Counted from the first letter of the stretch, positions 7,567-15,172 are shown. The stretch is DNA of 15,194 nucleotides from CAG-791 sp963591995 (GCA_963591995.1 CAVAUJ010000060.1:1-15194); one strand, 5' to 3'. Numbers and translations are program-made. The notes: generated by a model from the sequence alone, not told the origin.

Positions 7567-10275
7567 ATGCAGTACAGAGGAGTCAATGAACTGCGCGAGC
7601 TGTTCCTGTCTTATTTTGAGGAGAAAGGATGCCTGCGTCTGAACAGCTTTTCGCTGGTTCCCCACAACGATACCTCTCTTTTGATCATCAATTCCGGCAT
7701 GGCTCCCATGAAGCCGTGGTTCTCCGGACAGGAGATTCCGCCCAGAAGACGTGTGACGACCTGCCAGAAGTGCATTCGGACGGGCGATCTGGAGAACGTA
7801 GGAAAAACAGCCCGCCACGGCACCTATTTTGAAATGCTGGGAAATTTCTCTTTCGGCGATTATTTCAAGAAGGAAGCCATTCCGTGGGCGTGGGAGTTCC
7901 TGACGGAACGCGTCGGACTGGATCCGGATCGCCTGTATCCTTCGGTCTATGAGGAGGATGATGAGGCATACAACATCTGGCTCAACGATATGCACATCCC
8001 CGCAGAGCGGATTTACAAGTTCGGCAAGGCGGACAATTTCTGGGAGCATGGCTCCGGCCCCTGCGGCCCCTGCTCGGAAATTTACTATGACCGCGGGGAA
8101 AAATACGGCAACGGACCGGACGATGTGATGGGCGGTGAAGGCGACCGCTACATGGAAGTCTGGAACATTGTCTTCACACAGTTCAACAACGACGGCAAGG
8201 GAAATTATACCGAGCTCGTGCAGAAGAACATTGATACCGGCATGGGACTGGAGCGGCTGGCGGTTGCCGTGCAGGATGTGGGCTCCATCTTTGATGTGGA
8301 TACGCTGAAGTCGTTGCGCGATCTGATCTGCCGGCTGGCCGGCGACATCCGGTATGAGCAGCCGGGCACGTATGACTCCGATGTTTCCGTCCGGATCTGT
8401 ACCGATCATGCGCGGGCAATGACCTTTATGATTTCGGACGGCATCATGCCCTCCAACAACGGCAGAGGCTATGTGCTGCGCCGCCTGATCCGCCGCGCGG
8501 TCCGGCACGGCCGAAAGCTCGGCATCAAGGGCTCCTTCCTGCCGGAGCTGGCGATGAATGTTATCGAGACCTCGAAGGACGGCTATCCGGAGCTGGCAGA
8601 GAAGAAGGATTTCATTCTGAATGTCGTTCGTGCGGAAGAGGAGAAATTCGAGAAGACGTACGAGCAGGGCATGGCGATTCTCGAGGAAATGGAGCACGCG
8701 CTGTCCGAAAGCGGTCAGCGTCAGCTCTCCGGAGAGGATGCCTTCAAGCTCTACGATACCTACGGCTTCCCGATTGACAATACAAAGGAAATTCTGGAGG
8801 AAAAGGGCTTTACGGTCGATGAGGCCGGCTTTGAGCAGGCCATGACCCAGCAGCGGGAGCAGGCACGCTCCGATCGTGAGCGTTCCGGAAAGGCAGCCAC
8901 GTACATGGGGGCTGCGGCAACCGTATACGAAGAGATGGATCCGGCGCTTACCAGCAGATTCGTCGGCTATGATACCACCGAGGCGGTGTCTTCGATTACA
9001 GCGCTCGCCTTCCTTCCGTCCCTTTCCGGCGACGCAGAGGATGAGGATGGTGTTGCGGAGGCTCTTTGCGAGGGTCAGTACGGCGCCGTGATCACCAAGG
9101 AGACCCCGTTCTACGGAACGATGGGCGGCCAGGTCGGCGACCGGGGTGTTATCACGCTTTCGGCTGATTCCGGAGAGAAGGATCCCGCTGTGTTCGTTGT
9201 GGATGCCACGGAGCATGTGGCCGGCGGAAAGCTGGCACACATCGGTCACGTGACCTCCGGTATGTTCCGGATCGGGGATTCCGTTGTCCTGCAGGCAGAT
9301 GCAAAGGCAAGGCTTGCAACGTGCAGGAACCACTCGGCAACGCACCTTCTCCAGAAGGCGCTCCGTGAGGTCCTCGGGACACATGTGGAGCAGGCCGGTT
9401 CCTATCAGGATACGGATCGGACCCGGTTTGATTTCTCGCATTTCCAGGCGATGACGACCGAAGAACTGCAGAAGGTGGAGGATCTGGTAAACGAAAAGAT
9501 CGCCGAGTGCCTTCCTGTTGTGACAAAGGTTATGTCGCTGGAGGAAGCGAAGAAGACCGGCGCCATGGCGCTTTTCGGTGAGAAGTACGGCGATTCGGTT
9601 CGCGTTGTGGAAATGGGCGGATGGTCTGTGGAGCTCTGCGGCGGTACGCATGTACAGAACACCAGTCAGATCGGATCGTTCAAGATTCTGTCGGAGAACG
9701 GTGTCGCTGCAGGCGTCCGCAGAATCGAAGCGCTGACGGGTGACAATGTCCGCGCCTATTACAGAACCCTCGAAAGAGAGATGACAGAGGCGGCAGAGCT
9801 TGTGAAAACAACGCCTGCGGCGCTTGCAGAAAGGATCCGGGCCCTGCAGAAGGAGCTGCGGGAGGTGAAGTCGGAGAACGAGTCCCTCAAGGCAAAGGAG
9901 GCACAGGCCTCTCTGGGGAGCGTCATGGAGAAGGTGCAGGAAATCCACGGTGTACCGCTCATCGCCGCCCATGTTCCCGGTGTGGACATGAATGAGCTGC
10001 GCGGTCTCGGCGACGATCTCAAGGGAAAGCTCTCCGGAGGCGTTGTGGTGCTCATTTCCGATAAGGATGGAAAGGTGAGTCTTGTCGCCATGGTCTCCGA
10101 TGAAGCCATGGCAAAGGGAGCCCATGCCGGGAATCTGGTCAAGGCCATTGCAAAGGAAGTCGGCGGAGGCGGCGGCGGACGTCCGAACATGGCGCAGGCC
10201 GGCGGAAAGAATCCGGAAGGAATCCGGAAGGCACTGGAGCAGGCCGGAATCGTTCTGGAGCAGCAGCTCGCCTAA
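7567..10275 (+). CDS. alaS: Alanine--tRNA ligase
   Basis: Charges tRNA-Ala, recognised mainly by its G3-U70 pair, and clears mischarged Ser- or Gly-tRNA-Ala. The product has 902 aa, slightly longer than the usual 870-880. The class II aminoacylation core covers about 1-245, with RHGTYFEMLGNFSFGDYF (83-100) in motif 2 and GMGLERL (225-231) in motif 3. The tRNA recognition domain follows to about 450. The editing domain holds the zinc site HSATH (His589, His593) and CGGTH (Cys691, His695), all intact. A coiled-coil stretch (about 760-800) leads to the C-Ala/DHHA1 domain with the Gly-rich loop GGGGGGRPNMAQAGG. GAAAGGA (7552-7558) is the ribosome binding site. It also charges tmRNA, so it is functionally linked to ssrA in this window. 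No T-box precedes it. Confidence 0.98.
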   Translation: MQYRGVNELRELFLSYFEEKGCLRLNSFSLVPHNDTSLLIINSGMAPMKPWFSGQEIPPRRRVTTCQKCIRTGDLENVGKTARHGTYFEMLGNFSFGDYFKKEAIPWAWEFLTERVGLDPDRLYPSVYEEDDEAYNIWLNDMHIPAERIYKFGKADNFWEHGSGPCGPCSEIYYDRGEKYGNGPDDVMGGEGDRYMEVWNIVFTQFNNDGKGNYTELVQKNIDTGMGLERLAVAVQDVGSIFDVDTLKSLRDLICRLAGDIRYEQPGTYDSDVSVRICTDHARAMTFMISDGIMPSNNGRGYVLRRLIRRAVRHGRKLGIKGSFLPELAMNVIETSKDGYPELAEKKDFILNVVRAEEEKFEKTYEQGMAILEEMEHALSESGQRQLSGEDAFKLYDTYGFPIDNTKEILEEKGFTVDEAGFEQAMTQQREQARSDRERSGKAATYMGAAATVYEEMDPALTSRFVGYDTTEAVSSITALAFLPSLSGDAEDEDGVAEALCEGQYGAVITKETPFYGTMGGQVGDRGVITLSADSGEKDPAVFVVDATEHVAGGKLAHIGHVTSGMFRIGDSVVLQADAKARLATCRNHSATHLLQKALREVLGTHVEQAGSYQDTDRTRFDFSHFQAMTTEELQKVEDLVNEKIAECLPVVTKVMSLEEAKKTGAMALFGEKYGDSVRVVEMGGWSVELCGGTHVQNTSQIGSFKILSENGVAAGVRRIEALTGDNVRAYYRTLEREMTEAAELVKTTPAALAERIRALQKELREVKSENESLKAKEAQASLGSVMEKVQEIHGVPLIAAHVPGVDMNELRGLGDDLKGKLSGGVVVLISDKDGKVSLVAMVSDEAMAKGAHAGNLVKAIAKEVGGGGGGRPNMAQAGGKNPEGIRKALEQAGIVLEQQLA

Positions 10276-10284
10276 GATAGCCTC

Positions 10285-10313
10285 TTTACAAAAGCGACAC
10301 GGAGTCGTATAAT
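10285..10313 (+). promoter_or_regulatory. Strong sigma-A promoter of rpsU
   Basis: TTTACA (10285-10290) and a perfect TATAAT (10308-10313) are 17 bases apart, the best promoter in the window. It begins ten bases after the alaS stop. Transcription would start near 10320. The spacer contains an inverted repeat, CGAC-acgga-GTCG (10295-10307), directly abutting the -10, which could be a repressor site or chance. Confidence 0.88.
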
Positions 10314-10319
10314 GAGACC

Positions 10320-10452
10320 TGTGCTTTTTTAGAAGATGAATTGCACGAGAAAAACCCATCAGCCAGTTGCAGGTGATGTCGGCCCACTGTTTTCAGAATT
10401 TTGGTGCAGGCGGCAGCTGCAATCGGATCGGGACTGAAGGGAGGGTAGAGAT
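10320..10452 (+). promoter_or_regulatory. Long 5' leader of rpsU, possibly structured
   Basis: About 130 nt separate the predicted transcription start from the rpsU start codon, long for a 58-codon gene. CTGCA at 10417-10421 can pair with TGCAG at 10405-10409 (7-base loop), or, extended to CTGCAA (10417-10422), with TTGCAG at 10367-10372; the two pairings exclude each other. The leader ends in AAGGGAGGG (10437-10445), an excellent ribosome binding site seven bases from the ATG. I recognise no known riboswitch or ribosomal-protein leader family, and regulation is inference. Confidence 0.4.
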
Positions 10453-10629
10453 ATGTCCAGCGTAATCGTAAAAGACAATGAAACCTTGGACAGCGCATTG
10501 CGTCGTTTCAAGAGAAGCTGCGCGAAGGCAGGCATTCAGCAGGAAATTCGCAAGAGAGAGCATTACGAGAAGCCTAGCGTAAAGCGCAAGAAGAAGTCGG
10601 AAGCTGCGAGAAAGAGAAAGTACAACTAA
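10453..10629 (+). CDS. rpsU: 30S ribosomal protein bS21
   Basis: A small basic protein of 58 aa that sits on the 30S platform close to the 3' end of 16S rRNA and helps mRNA initiation. The product begins MSSVIVKDNETLDSALRRFK, and continues with the conserved SCAKAGIQQEIRKREHYEKP and a C-terminal basic tail KRKKKSEAARKRKYN. This is the normal length and pattern for a Firmicutes bS21. AAGGGAGGG at 10437-10445 provides the ribosome binding site. It has its own promoter and leader and is followed by a strong hairpin, so it can be expressed separately from alaS upstream and the membrane genes downstream. Confidence 0.97.
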   Translation: MSSVIVKDNETLDSALRRFKRSCAKAGIQQEIRKREHYEKPSVKRKKKSEAARKRKYN

Positions 10630-10669
10630 ATATCCGGTGATCGTTGTACTGACGATTGACACAGCAGAT

Positions 10670-10710
10670 AAAATCTCCTGATGCATGGATGTCATGTGTC
10701 AGGAGATTTT
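10670..10710 (+). terminator. Long hairpin behind rpsU, probable terminator
   Basis: AAAATCTCCTGA (10670-10681) and TCAGGAGATTTT (10699-10710) are perfectly complementary over 12 bp. The inner tgcatg / catgtg pair (two G-U) extends the stem to 18 bp around the loop gatgt. The T tract is only four bases, belongs to the stem itself, and is followed by GTGAG, so termination may be incomplete. The A-rich 5' side gives a similar T tract on the other strand. Confidence 0.75.
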
Positions 10711-10729
10711 GTGAGTTCGGAGCCAGTTC

Positions 10730-11977
10730 ATGACAACCGTTCAGAGAAACAGAATAATCGGACAGCGCATGGGCAGAATGGCGGCGCTTCTGGCCGCCCT
10801 GATCCTGATCCTTTACGGAGCCTGGTCGCTTTTGTATGTGCACCGCAACTGGGATGAGGATCGGATCGACGGCTTTTACCGTGAGCCGGAGGACACGCTG
10901 GATGTCGTATTCATCGGAGCCAGTGACATCAGCCGGGGATTCTCGTCGGGCGTTGCTTTTGAGGAATACGGGATCACCAGCTATCCGTTTACCATAAACG
11001 GGGATGCGGTTTATGCATGGGAGGCGCAGCTGGATGCCGTGATCAGCAGACAGCATCCCGATAAGATCGTCATTGAAATCAACGGCGCCCTGTACAGCTC
11101 ATCGGATGAGGAAAAATATCAGATGCATCGCTCTGCGGTGGAGCGCCTGGCCATTCATCTGCCGCTGCTGTCTCCCGATCGTCTGCAGCTCATCGGTCAG
11201 TATCTTCGCGAAACAAAGGATTACGGTGCGGCACTTCGTCTGCTGGTCCCGCTGTACGAGTACCACTCCCATCAGCCGGAGAGCTTTCGCGGAGCAGCGG
11301 CAGTGATTCTGGACAATCTGCTGCGGTGTACCGACAACGGAGGCGTAACCACCTTGCGGGGCTACGAGAATCTGACCGGAAAGACCGCTGTGGGAAAGCT
11401 TCTGCCGGATAAGGAAAAGGCTGCCCTGCGGGAGAAGCTGGATCCTGCCTACGAAAAAGAGCTTCGCCGTTTTCTTTCGTATTGCAGGAAAACCTATCCG
11501 GAGGTCGAGCTTCTGTTCATCCGGATGCCCCACCTGATCGAGGAGAAGGATGAAAGAGGAAAGACCATGTGCGGGCGGTCGAACACCATCGGTGCAATCT
11601 TTTCGGAGTACGGCTATGATTACATCAATTATGAGTACCTCCGGTCCCGGATCGGCATTGATGATCAGCAGGATTTCTACGATTCCAATCATCTGAATGT
11701 ACAGGGAATGTACAAGTTCACACGGTTTTTCTCGCAATATCTGCTGCAAAACGGAGTGACACCATCGGTTGTACGGAAAGAAAACGGCGGAATCTCCACG
11801 CAGCTGACGGACCGCGAGCTGCAGCAGTGGGAACACACGGCGAAAATGACAGACCTTTTTGTACAATATTGCGGACTGCTGACCCGGCAGGGACAAAATG
11901 GAACCGAGCTGAACGAGAGCGGCGAGCTGCTGGAAAAGCTGTATGAAATGGATGGGGAGACCAAAGAAACACGATGA
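10730..11977 (+). CDS. SGNH-like (AlgJ/DltD-type) membrane-anchored partner of the MBOAT acyltransferase
   Basis: 415 aa with one N-terminal membrane segment (about 17-37, MAALLAALILILYGAWSLLYV); the rest should lie outside the cell. After it comes DTLDVVFIGASDISRGF (56-71), which matches the block I GSSH block of secreted SGNH-type proteins, with Ser65 as candidate nucleophile but Asp66 where His is common. The second catalytic block is FYDSNHLNVQGMYKFTRFF (317-335), giving Asp318 and His321 of the DxxH pair. Such proteins take acyl groups delivered by an MBOAT and attach them to, or remove them from, extracellular polymers (known examples: AlgJ/AlgX, PatB, DltD). Its stop overlaps the start of the MBOAT gene by ATGA. 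About 75 residues follow the DxxH block, an extra tail of unknown role. CGGAG (10718-10722) lies seven bases before the ATG. The polymer and the acyl group cannot be told from sequence. Confidence 0.8.
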   Translation: MTTVQRNRIIGQRMGRMAALLAALILILYGAWSLLYVHRNWDEDRIDGFYREPEDTLDVVFIGASDISRGFSSGVAFEEYGITSYPFTINGDAVYAWEAQLDAVISRQHPDKIVIEINGALYSSSDEEKYQMHRSAVERLAIHLPLLSPDRLQLIGQYLRETKDYGAALRLLVPLYEYHSHQPESFRGAAAVILDNLLRCTDNGGVTTLRGYENLTGKTAVGKLLPDKEKAALREKLDPAYEKELRRFLSYCRKTYPEVELLFIRMPHLIEEKDERGKTMCGRSNTIGAIFSEYGYDYINYEYLRSRIGIDDQQDFYDSNHLNVQGMYKFTRFFSQYLLQNGVTPSVVRKENGGISTQLTDRELQQWEHTAKMTDLFVQYCGLLTRQGQNGTELNESGELLEKLYEMDGETKETR

Positions 11978-13614
11978 GCTACGTTTCTTTCCGATTTGTG
12001 ATCTATGTTTTCGTGACGACCGCAGTCTATTTCCTGTATCCGTCTCTGTTTCGCAGACATAAGGAAGGGCAATGGCGGGTTTTGCTGGTGGCAAGCCTTG
12101 TATTCTACGGGCTTTGCGGCGGCAAATACCTTTTTCTGCTGCTCCTGACCGGTGCATCCGTCTACGGGGGCGCCCTTTGGCTGCAGCAATGTCAGGAAGC
12201 TACGCGGAAAGCACTGTCGCCGGCGGACGGCCGGGCGGTGTCCCGCGAGGACAAGAAGCGGATCAAGTCCATCGGTCAGCGCAGAAAACGCAGGATCCTT
12301 GCCGCGGTACTTCTCCTTAATTTCGGTATTCTGGCCTTTTACAAGTATGTTCCGGACCTCGTGAACCGGTGGCTTTCCGGAGAGTTCATTTCTCTGACCA
12401 TACCGATCGGCATTTCCTTTTACACGTTTCAGGCGACCGGCTATCTCATAGATGTCTATAACGGCAACGCGAAGGCCGAACGGAATCCCGGGAAGGTGTT
12501 GCTGTTCCTTAGCTTTTTTCCACAGATTGTGCAGGGACCCATCAGCTTTTGGGATCCGGTGGCGGGAGAGATGTTCGCCGAGCACCGTGCGGACTGGACC
12601 AGAACGAAGCGCGGCGCGGAATTGATCCTGTGGGGATACCTGCGCAAGATGGTTCTGGCTGACCGGATTGTAAACAAAATTTATCTGGTGACGGACTCCT
12701 ATCAGAAGTATTCGGGCACCATGATCGTTCTGGCGGTTCTGCTCTACGCCGTTCAGCTGTATGCGGATTTTGCCGGCGGCATCGATATTTCCCGCGGCAT
12801 TGCGGAGATTCTCGGCATTCATCTGCCGGATAATTTCCGGCAGCCGTATCTGTCGGTTTCTCTTAACGACTACTGGAGACGGTGGCACATTACGCTCGGC
12901 GCGTGGATGAAGCGATACATTTTCTACCCGCTGGCACTGACGCCGCTGTTTGCGGGAACGGGAAAAAGATGGAAGAAAACCCGCTTCGGGAAGACCGCCT
13001 TCGGTCAGCACACGGCGAAGGTGCTGCCGGCGGCGCTGTCCTGCATCGTGGTTTTCCTGGTGGTCGGGATCTGGCACGGTGCCGGCGCCCGATACCTTGC
13101 TTTTGGGTTGTGGAACGGCGGCCTTATTTTTTTGTCCATGATTCTGGAACCTTTGTTTCCGCTCTGGAGGCGTGCATTGCACATTTCGGAAAAGGCAAGG
13201 TGGTATCATGCCTTCCGGATTCTCCGTACCTTTGTTCTCGTGCTGGCCGGTTATATTTTTGATGTTGCGCAGAACCTGCGCTCGGCCGGCGGAATGGTGG
13301 TACGGATCTTCACGAGGCAGCAGTGGAATCCGGTGCTGCTGTATCGGGAAATCGTGACCGCGTACGGCGGGATCAGCACCTGGAATCTTGCCATTGTATT
13401 GATGGTGACCTTCCTCATGATCGCGGTGGGCCGGTATCATGAGAAGCACGATCCGCACCTTGGCGGGGACGGAGTCGGCCTGCGCGCCCGTATTGATGAA
13501 GGCTGCTGGATAAAAGAGTGGACTCTCGTGCTGCTGTGCAGCGCGGCGATTCTGCTCCTTGGCATTTACGGACCGGGATACAGCGCCGTGAAATTCGTTT
13601 ATGCCGGATTTTAA
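11974..13614 (+). CDS. MBOAT-family membrane O-acyltransferase (AlgI/PatA/DltB-like)
   Basis: 546 aa, with about eleven or more hydrophobic segments. MBOAT proteins of this group move an acyl group, often acetyl, from a cytosolic donor across the membrane for O-acylation of envelope polymers. The family signature is clear: IPIGISFYTFQATGYLIDVY (143-162), FFPQIVQGPI (181-190), YADFAGGIDISRG (263-275), NDYWRRWHITLGAWMKRYIF (298-317) with conserved His305, and VVGIWHGAGARYLAFGLWNG (363-382) with His368, the expected catalytic histidine. A charged loop (about 76-107, rich in K/R) interrupts the N-terminal segments. ATGA overlap with the preceding SGNH gene indicates coupled translation; this pairing of MBOAT with an SGNH protein is the standard arrangement. 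It is followed by scpA after only 15 nt. PatA, DltB and AlgI cannot be told apart here; the absence of dltA and dltC argues against D-alanylation. Confidence 0.92.
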   Translation: MSYVSFRFVIYVFVTTAVYFLYPSLFRRHKEGQWRVLLVASLVFYGLCGGKYLFLLLLTGASVYGGALWLQQCQEATRKALSPADGRAVSREDKKRIKSIGQRRKRRILAAVLLLNFGILAFYKYVPDLVNRWLSGEFISLTIPIGISFYTFQATGYLIDVYNGNAKAERNPGKVLLFLSFFPQIVQGPISFWDPVAGEMFAEHRADWTRTKRGAELILWGYLRKMVLADRIVNKIYLVTDSYQKYSGTMIVLAVLLYAVQLYADFAGGIDISRGIAEILGIHLPDNFRQPYLSVSLNDYWRRWHITLGAWMKRYIFYPLALTPLFAGTGKRWKKTRFGKTAFGQHTAKVLPAALSCIVVFLVVGIWHGAGARYLAFGLWNGGLIFLSMILEPLFPLWRRALHISEKARWYHAFRILRTFVLVLAGYIFDVAQNLRSAGGMVVRIFTRQQWNPVLLYREIVTAYGGISTWNLAIVLMVTFLMIAVGRYHEKHDPHLGGDGVGLRARIDEGCWIKEWTLVLLCSAAILLLGIYGPGYSAVKFVYAGF

Positions 13615-13629
13615 AGACGGAATTGGTAC

Positions 13630-14412
13630 ATGGAACTGGAATTCAAGCTGGAGAAATTCGAGGGGCCGCTGGACCTTCTGCTGCACCTGATTGATCGGAA
13701 CAAGGTAGACATTTACGATATTCCCATTGCGCAGATCACGGATCAGTACATGGCATATGTTCGTGAGATGGACGAAGAGAACCTGGATGTCATGAGTGAG
13801 TTTCTGGTCATGGCGGCAACGCTTCTTGACATCAAATGCAGGATGCTCCTTCCCAAGGAGGTCAACGAGGAAGGAGAGGAGGAAGATCCTCGCGCGGAGC
13901 TCGTTCAAAAGCTGCTGGAATATAAAATGTATAAGTATATGTCGGCAGAGCTGCGGGAGCTTTCCGCCGATGCGGATCAGTTTCTCTATCGCAAAAAGCA
14001 CCTTCCGAAGGAGGTGCAAAGCTACCTGCCGCCGGTCAATTATGAAGAGCTGATCGGTGATACGACCCTGGCGAAGCTCAATGATATCTTTCAGGACATT
14101 CTGAAGCGGCAGAAGTACCGCGTAGACCCCGTCCGCTCTCAGTTCGGGCGCATCGAAAAGGAAGAGGTGGATCTTTCTGCCAAGGAGCTGTACATCAAGG
14201 CCTATCTGAACTCGCATCGGGATACCGATTTCGAACGGCTCCTGGAGGCACAGGGCTCGAAGGACGAGGTGATTGTCACCTTTCTGGTGGTTCTGGAGCT
14301 GATGAAAACCGGCAGCATTGAAATTCGGCAGGAGGAGCTGTTCGGCGCAATCCACATTCATGTCATTCAGGATATTTCTGCCGAATCGGATCTTACGGGA
14401 GAATTCGGATGA
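13630..14412 (+). CDS. scpA: Segregation and condensation protein A (kleisin)
   Basis: ScpA is the kleisin that bridges the two heads of the SMC dimer and carries an ScpB dimer, forming the bacterial condensin that organises and segregates the chromosome. 260 aa, usual length. The N terminus has the hallmark FEGPLDLLLHLIDRNKVDIYDIPI (10-33), followed by ITDQYM and FLVMAATLLDIKCRMLLPKE (57-76). An acidic patch (NEEGEEEDPRAE, about 78-89) precedes the middle region. The C-terminal winged-helix part (about 180-260) contains VIVTFLVVLELMKTGSI. It starts 15 nt after the MBOAT stop with only a poor ribosome binding site (GACGGA), so it likely depends on coupling to the upstream gene. It is followed by scpB. 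Confidence 0.96.
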   Translation: MELEFKLEKFEGPLDLLLHLIDRNKVDIYDIPIAQITDQYMAYVREMDEENLDVMSEFLVMAATLLDIKCRMLLPKEVNEEGEEEDPRAELVQKLLEYKMYKYMSAELRELSADADQFLYRKKHLPKEVQSYLPPVNYEELIGDTTLAKLNDIFQDILKRQKYRVDPVRSQFGRIEKEEVDLSAKELYIKAYLNSHRDTDFERLLEAQGSKDEVIVTFLVVLELMKTGSIEIRQEELFGAIHIHVIQDISAESDLTGEFG

Positions 14413-14423
14413 GTTGTTCGTAA

Positions 14424-14457
14424 CGTTCGGAGCCGGGCATTTTATCCGGCGAGAACG
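14424..14457 (+). repeat. Two-tier hairpin between scpA and scpB
   Basis: CGTTC (14424-14428) pairs with GAACG (14453-14457) and, inside it, GCCGG (14432-14436) pairs with CCGGC (14446-14450). The loop is gcattttat and a small internal loop (gga / ga) separates the two stems. There is no T tract, so it is not a terminator. It might be an RNA processing or stability element that sets the ScpA:ScpB ratio; that is inference. Confidence 0.4.
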
Positions 14458-14491
14458 CATTTCTGACCGCCGCGGCCGCGGAAGGAGGTTC

Positions 14492-15172
14492 ATGACAGAG
14501 GAATTAAAAGGAATGGAACAGGAGCCGGTTGAGGAGACGAAAACCGATTCTGCAGAAAAGGATCCGTCCGCAACATATGACGACACGGTGACGGATGAGA
14601 CGGTGACGGATGAGACATTGATGGCTTCCGTGGAAGCCATTCTGTTCACCATGGGGGAATCGGTGGAAATTGCAGCCATCGCCAAGGCGCTGGAGGTCCG
14701 GCCCGGCAGGATCCGGCAGATTCTGCAGAAGCTGGAAGAACAATACGCGGCACCGTCCCGCGGCATCATGATCCGGCAGTTTGATGATGCCGTGCAAATG
14801 TCAACGAAGCCGGAGCAATATCAGAATCTCATACGCATCGCAAAGGTGCCGAAGAAAATGACCTTGTCGGACTCGGTCATCGAGACCTTGTCCATCATCG
14901 CCTACAAGCAGCCCATCACCAAAATCGAGGTGGAGGGCATCCGCGGTGTTTCCTGTGACTACGCGGTCAACAAGCTCCTCGAATACGACCTGATCAAGGA
15001 GCTGGGACGCAAGGACGCCCCCGGACGTCCGATTCTGTTCGGAACAACCGAGCAGTTCCTTCGTTCCTTCGGCGTGAAAAATCTGACGGATCTTCCCGCA
15101 TTGGACGCCGTTCAGGTGGCGGAGTTCAAGGAAGAGGCGGAGGCGGAGGTAAATGACCGGCTCGGGGTATAA
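14492..15172 (+). CDS. scpB: Segregation and condensation protein B
   Basis: ScpB forms a dimer of tandem winged-helix domains that binds ScpA and modulates the SMC ATPase. The product from ATG 14492 is 226 aa. The first winged helix starts at LMASVEAILFTMGESVEI (43-60); the second contains TLSIIAYKQPITKIEVEGIR (134-153), followed by GRKDAPGRP and FGTTEQFLRSFG, all conserved in ScpB. Residues 1-42 form an acidic, poorly conserved extension that includes a doubled VTDET. The frame is open further upstream to 14318, inside scpA, but GAAGGAGG (14481-14488) points to ATG 14492. The gap to that ATG is short (3 nt), so ATG 14513, seven codons later, is possible. The gene is complete in the window and 79 nt lie between scpA and scpB. 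Confidence 0.95.
   Translation: MTEELKGMEQEPVEETKTDSAEKDPSATYDDTVTDETVTDETLMASVEAILFTMGESVEIAAIAKALEVRPGRIRQILQKLEEQYAAPSRGIMIRQFDDAVQMSTKPEQYQNLIRIAKVPKKMTLSDSVIETLSIIAYKQPITKIEVEGIRGVSCDYAVNKLLEYDLIKELGRKDAPGRPILFGTTEQFLRSFGVKNLTDLPALDAVQVAEFKEEAEAEVNDRLGV
14585..14614 (+). repeat. Perfect 15-bp tandem duplication in scpB
   Basis: The unit acggtgacggatgag occurs twice in direct succession and encodes VTDET-VTDET in the acidic N-terminal extension of ScpB, upstream of the first winged-helix domain. The length is a multiple of three, so copy number could change without breaking the frame. Confidence 0.9.

Noticed and set aside
10210..10232. Near-tandem aatccggaagg doubling at the end of alaS
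   Set aside because: It lies in the conserved C-terminal coding region and reflects the local amino acids; not evidence of a mobile or regulatory element.
10321..10354. Possible terminator at the T6 run just after the rpsU transcription start
   Set aside because: No stable hairpin precedes the T run; GTGC/GCAC around it leaves a loop of 18 bases with only four pairs.
7147..10359. A 1070-codon open frame on the - strand across glyQS, alaS and the rpsU promoter
   Set aside because: Its codon boundaries coincide with those of alaS and glyQS, so its stops would need TTA, CTA or TCA in the sense genes, and these codons are scarce here. The product is a Leu/Arg/His/Ile-rich mix without any recognisable domain.
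11689..14769. A 1026-codon open frame on the - strand opposite the MBOAT gene, scpA and scpB
   Set aside because: It is codon-aligned with the MBOAT and scpA genes and is explained by the same lack of TTA, CTA and TCA; no start signal or domain supports it.
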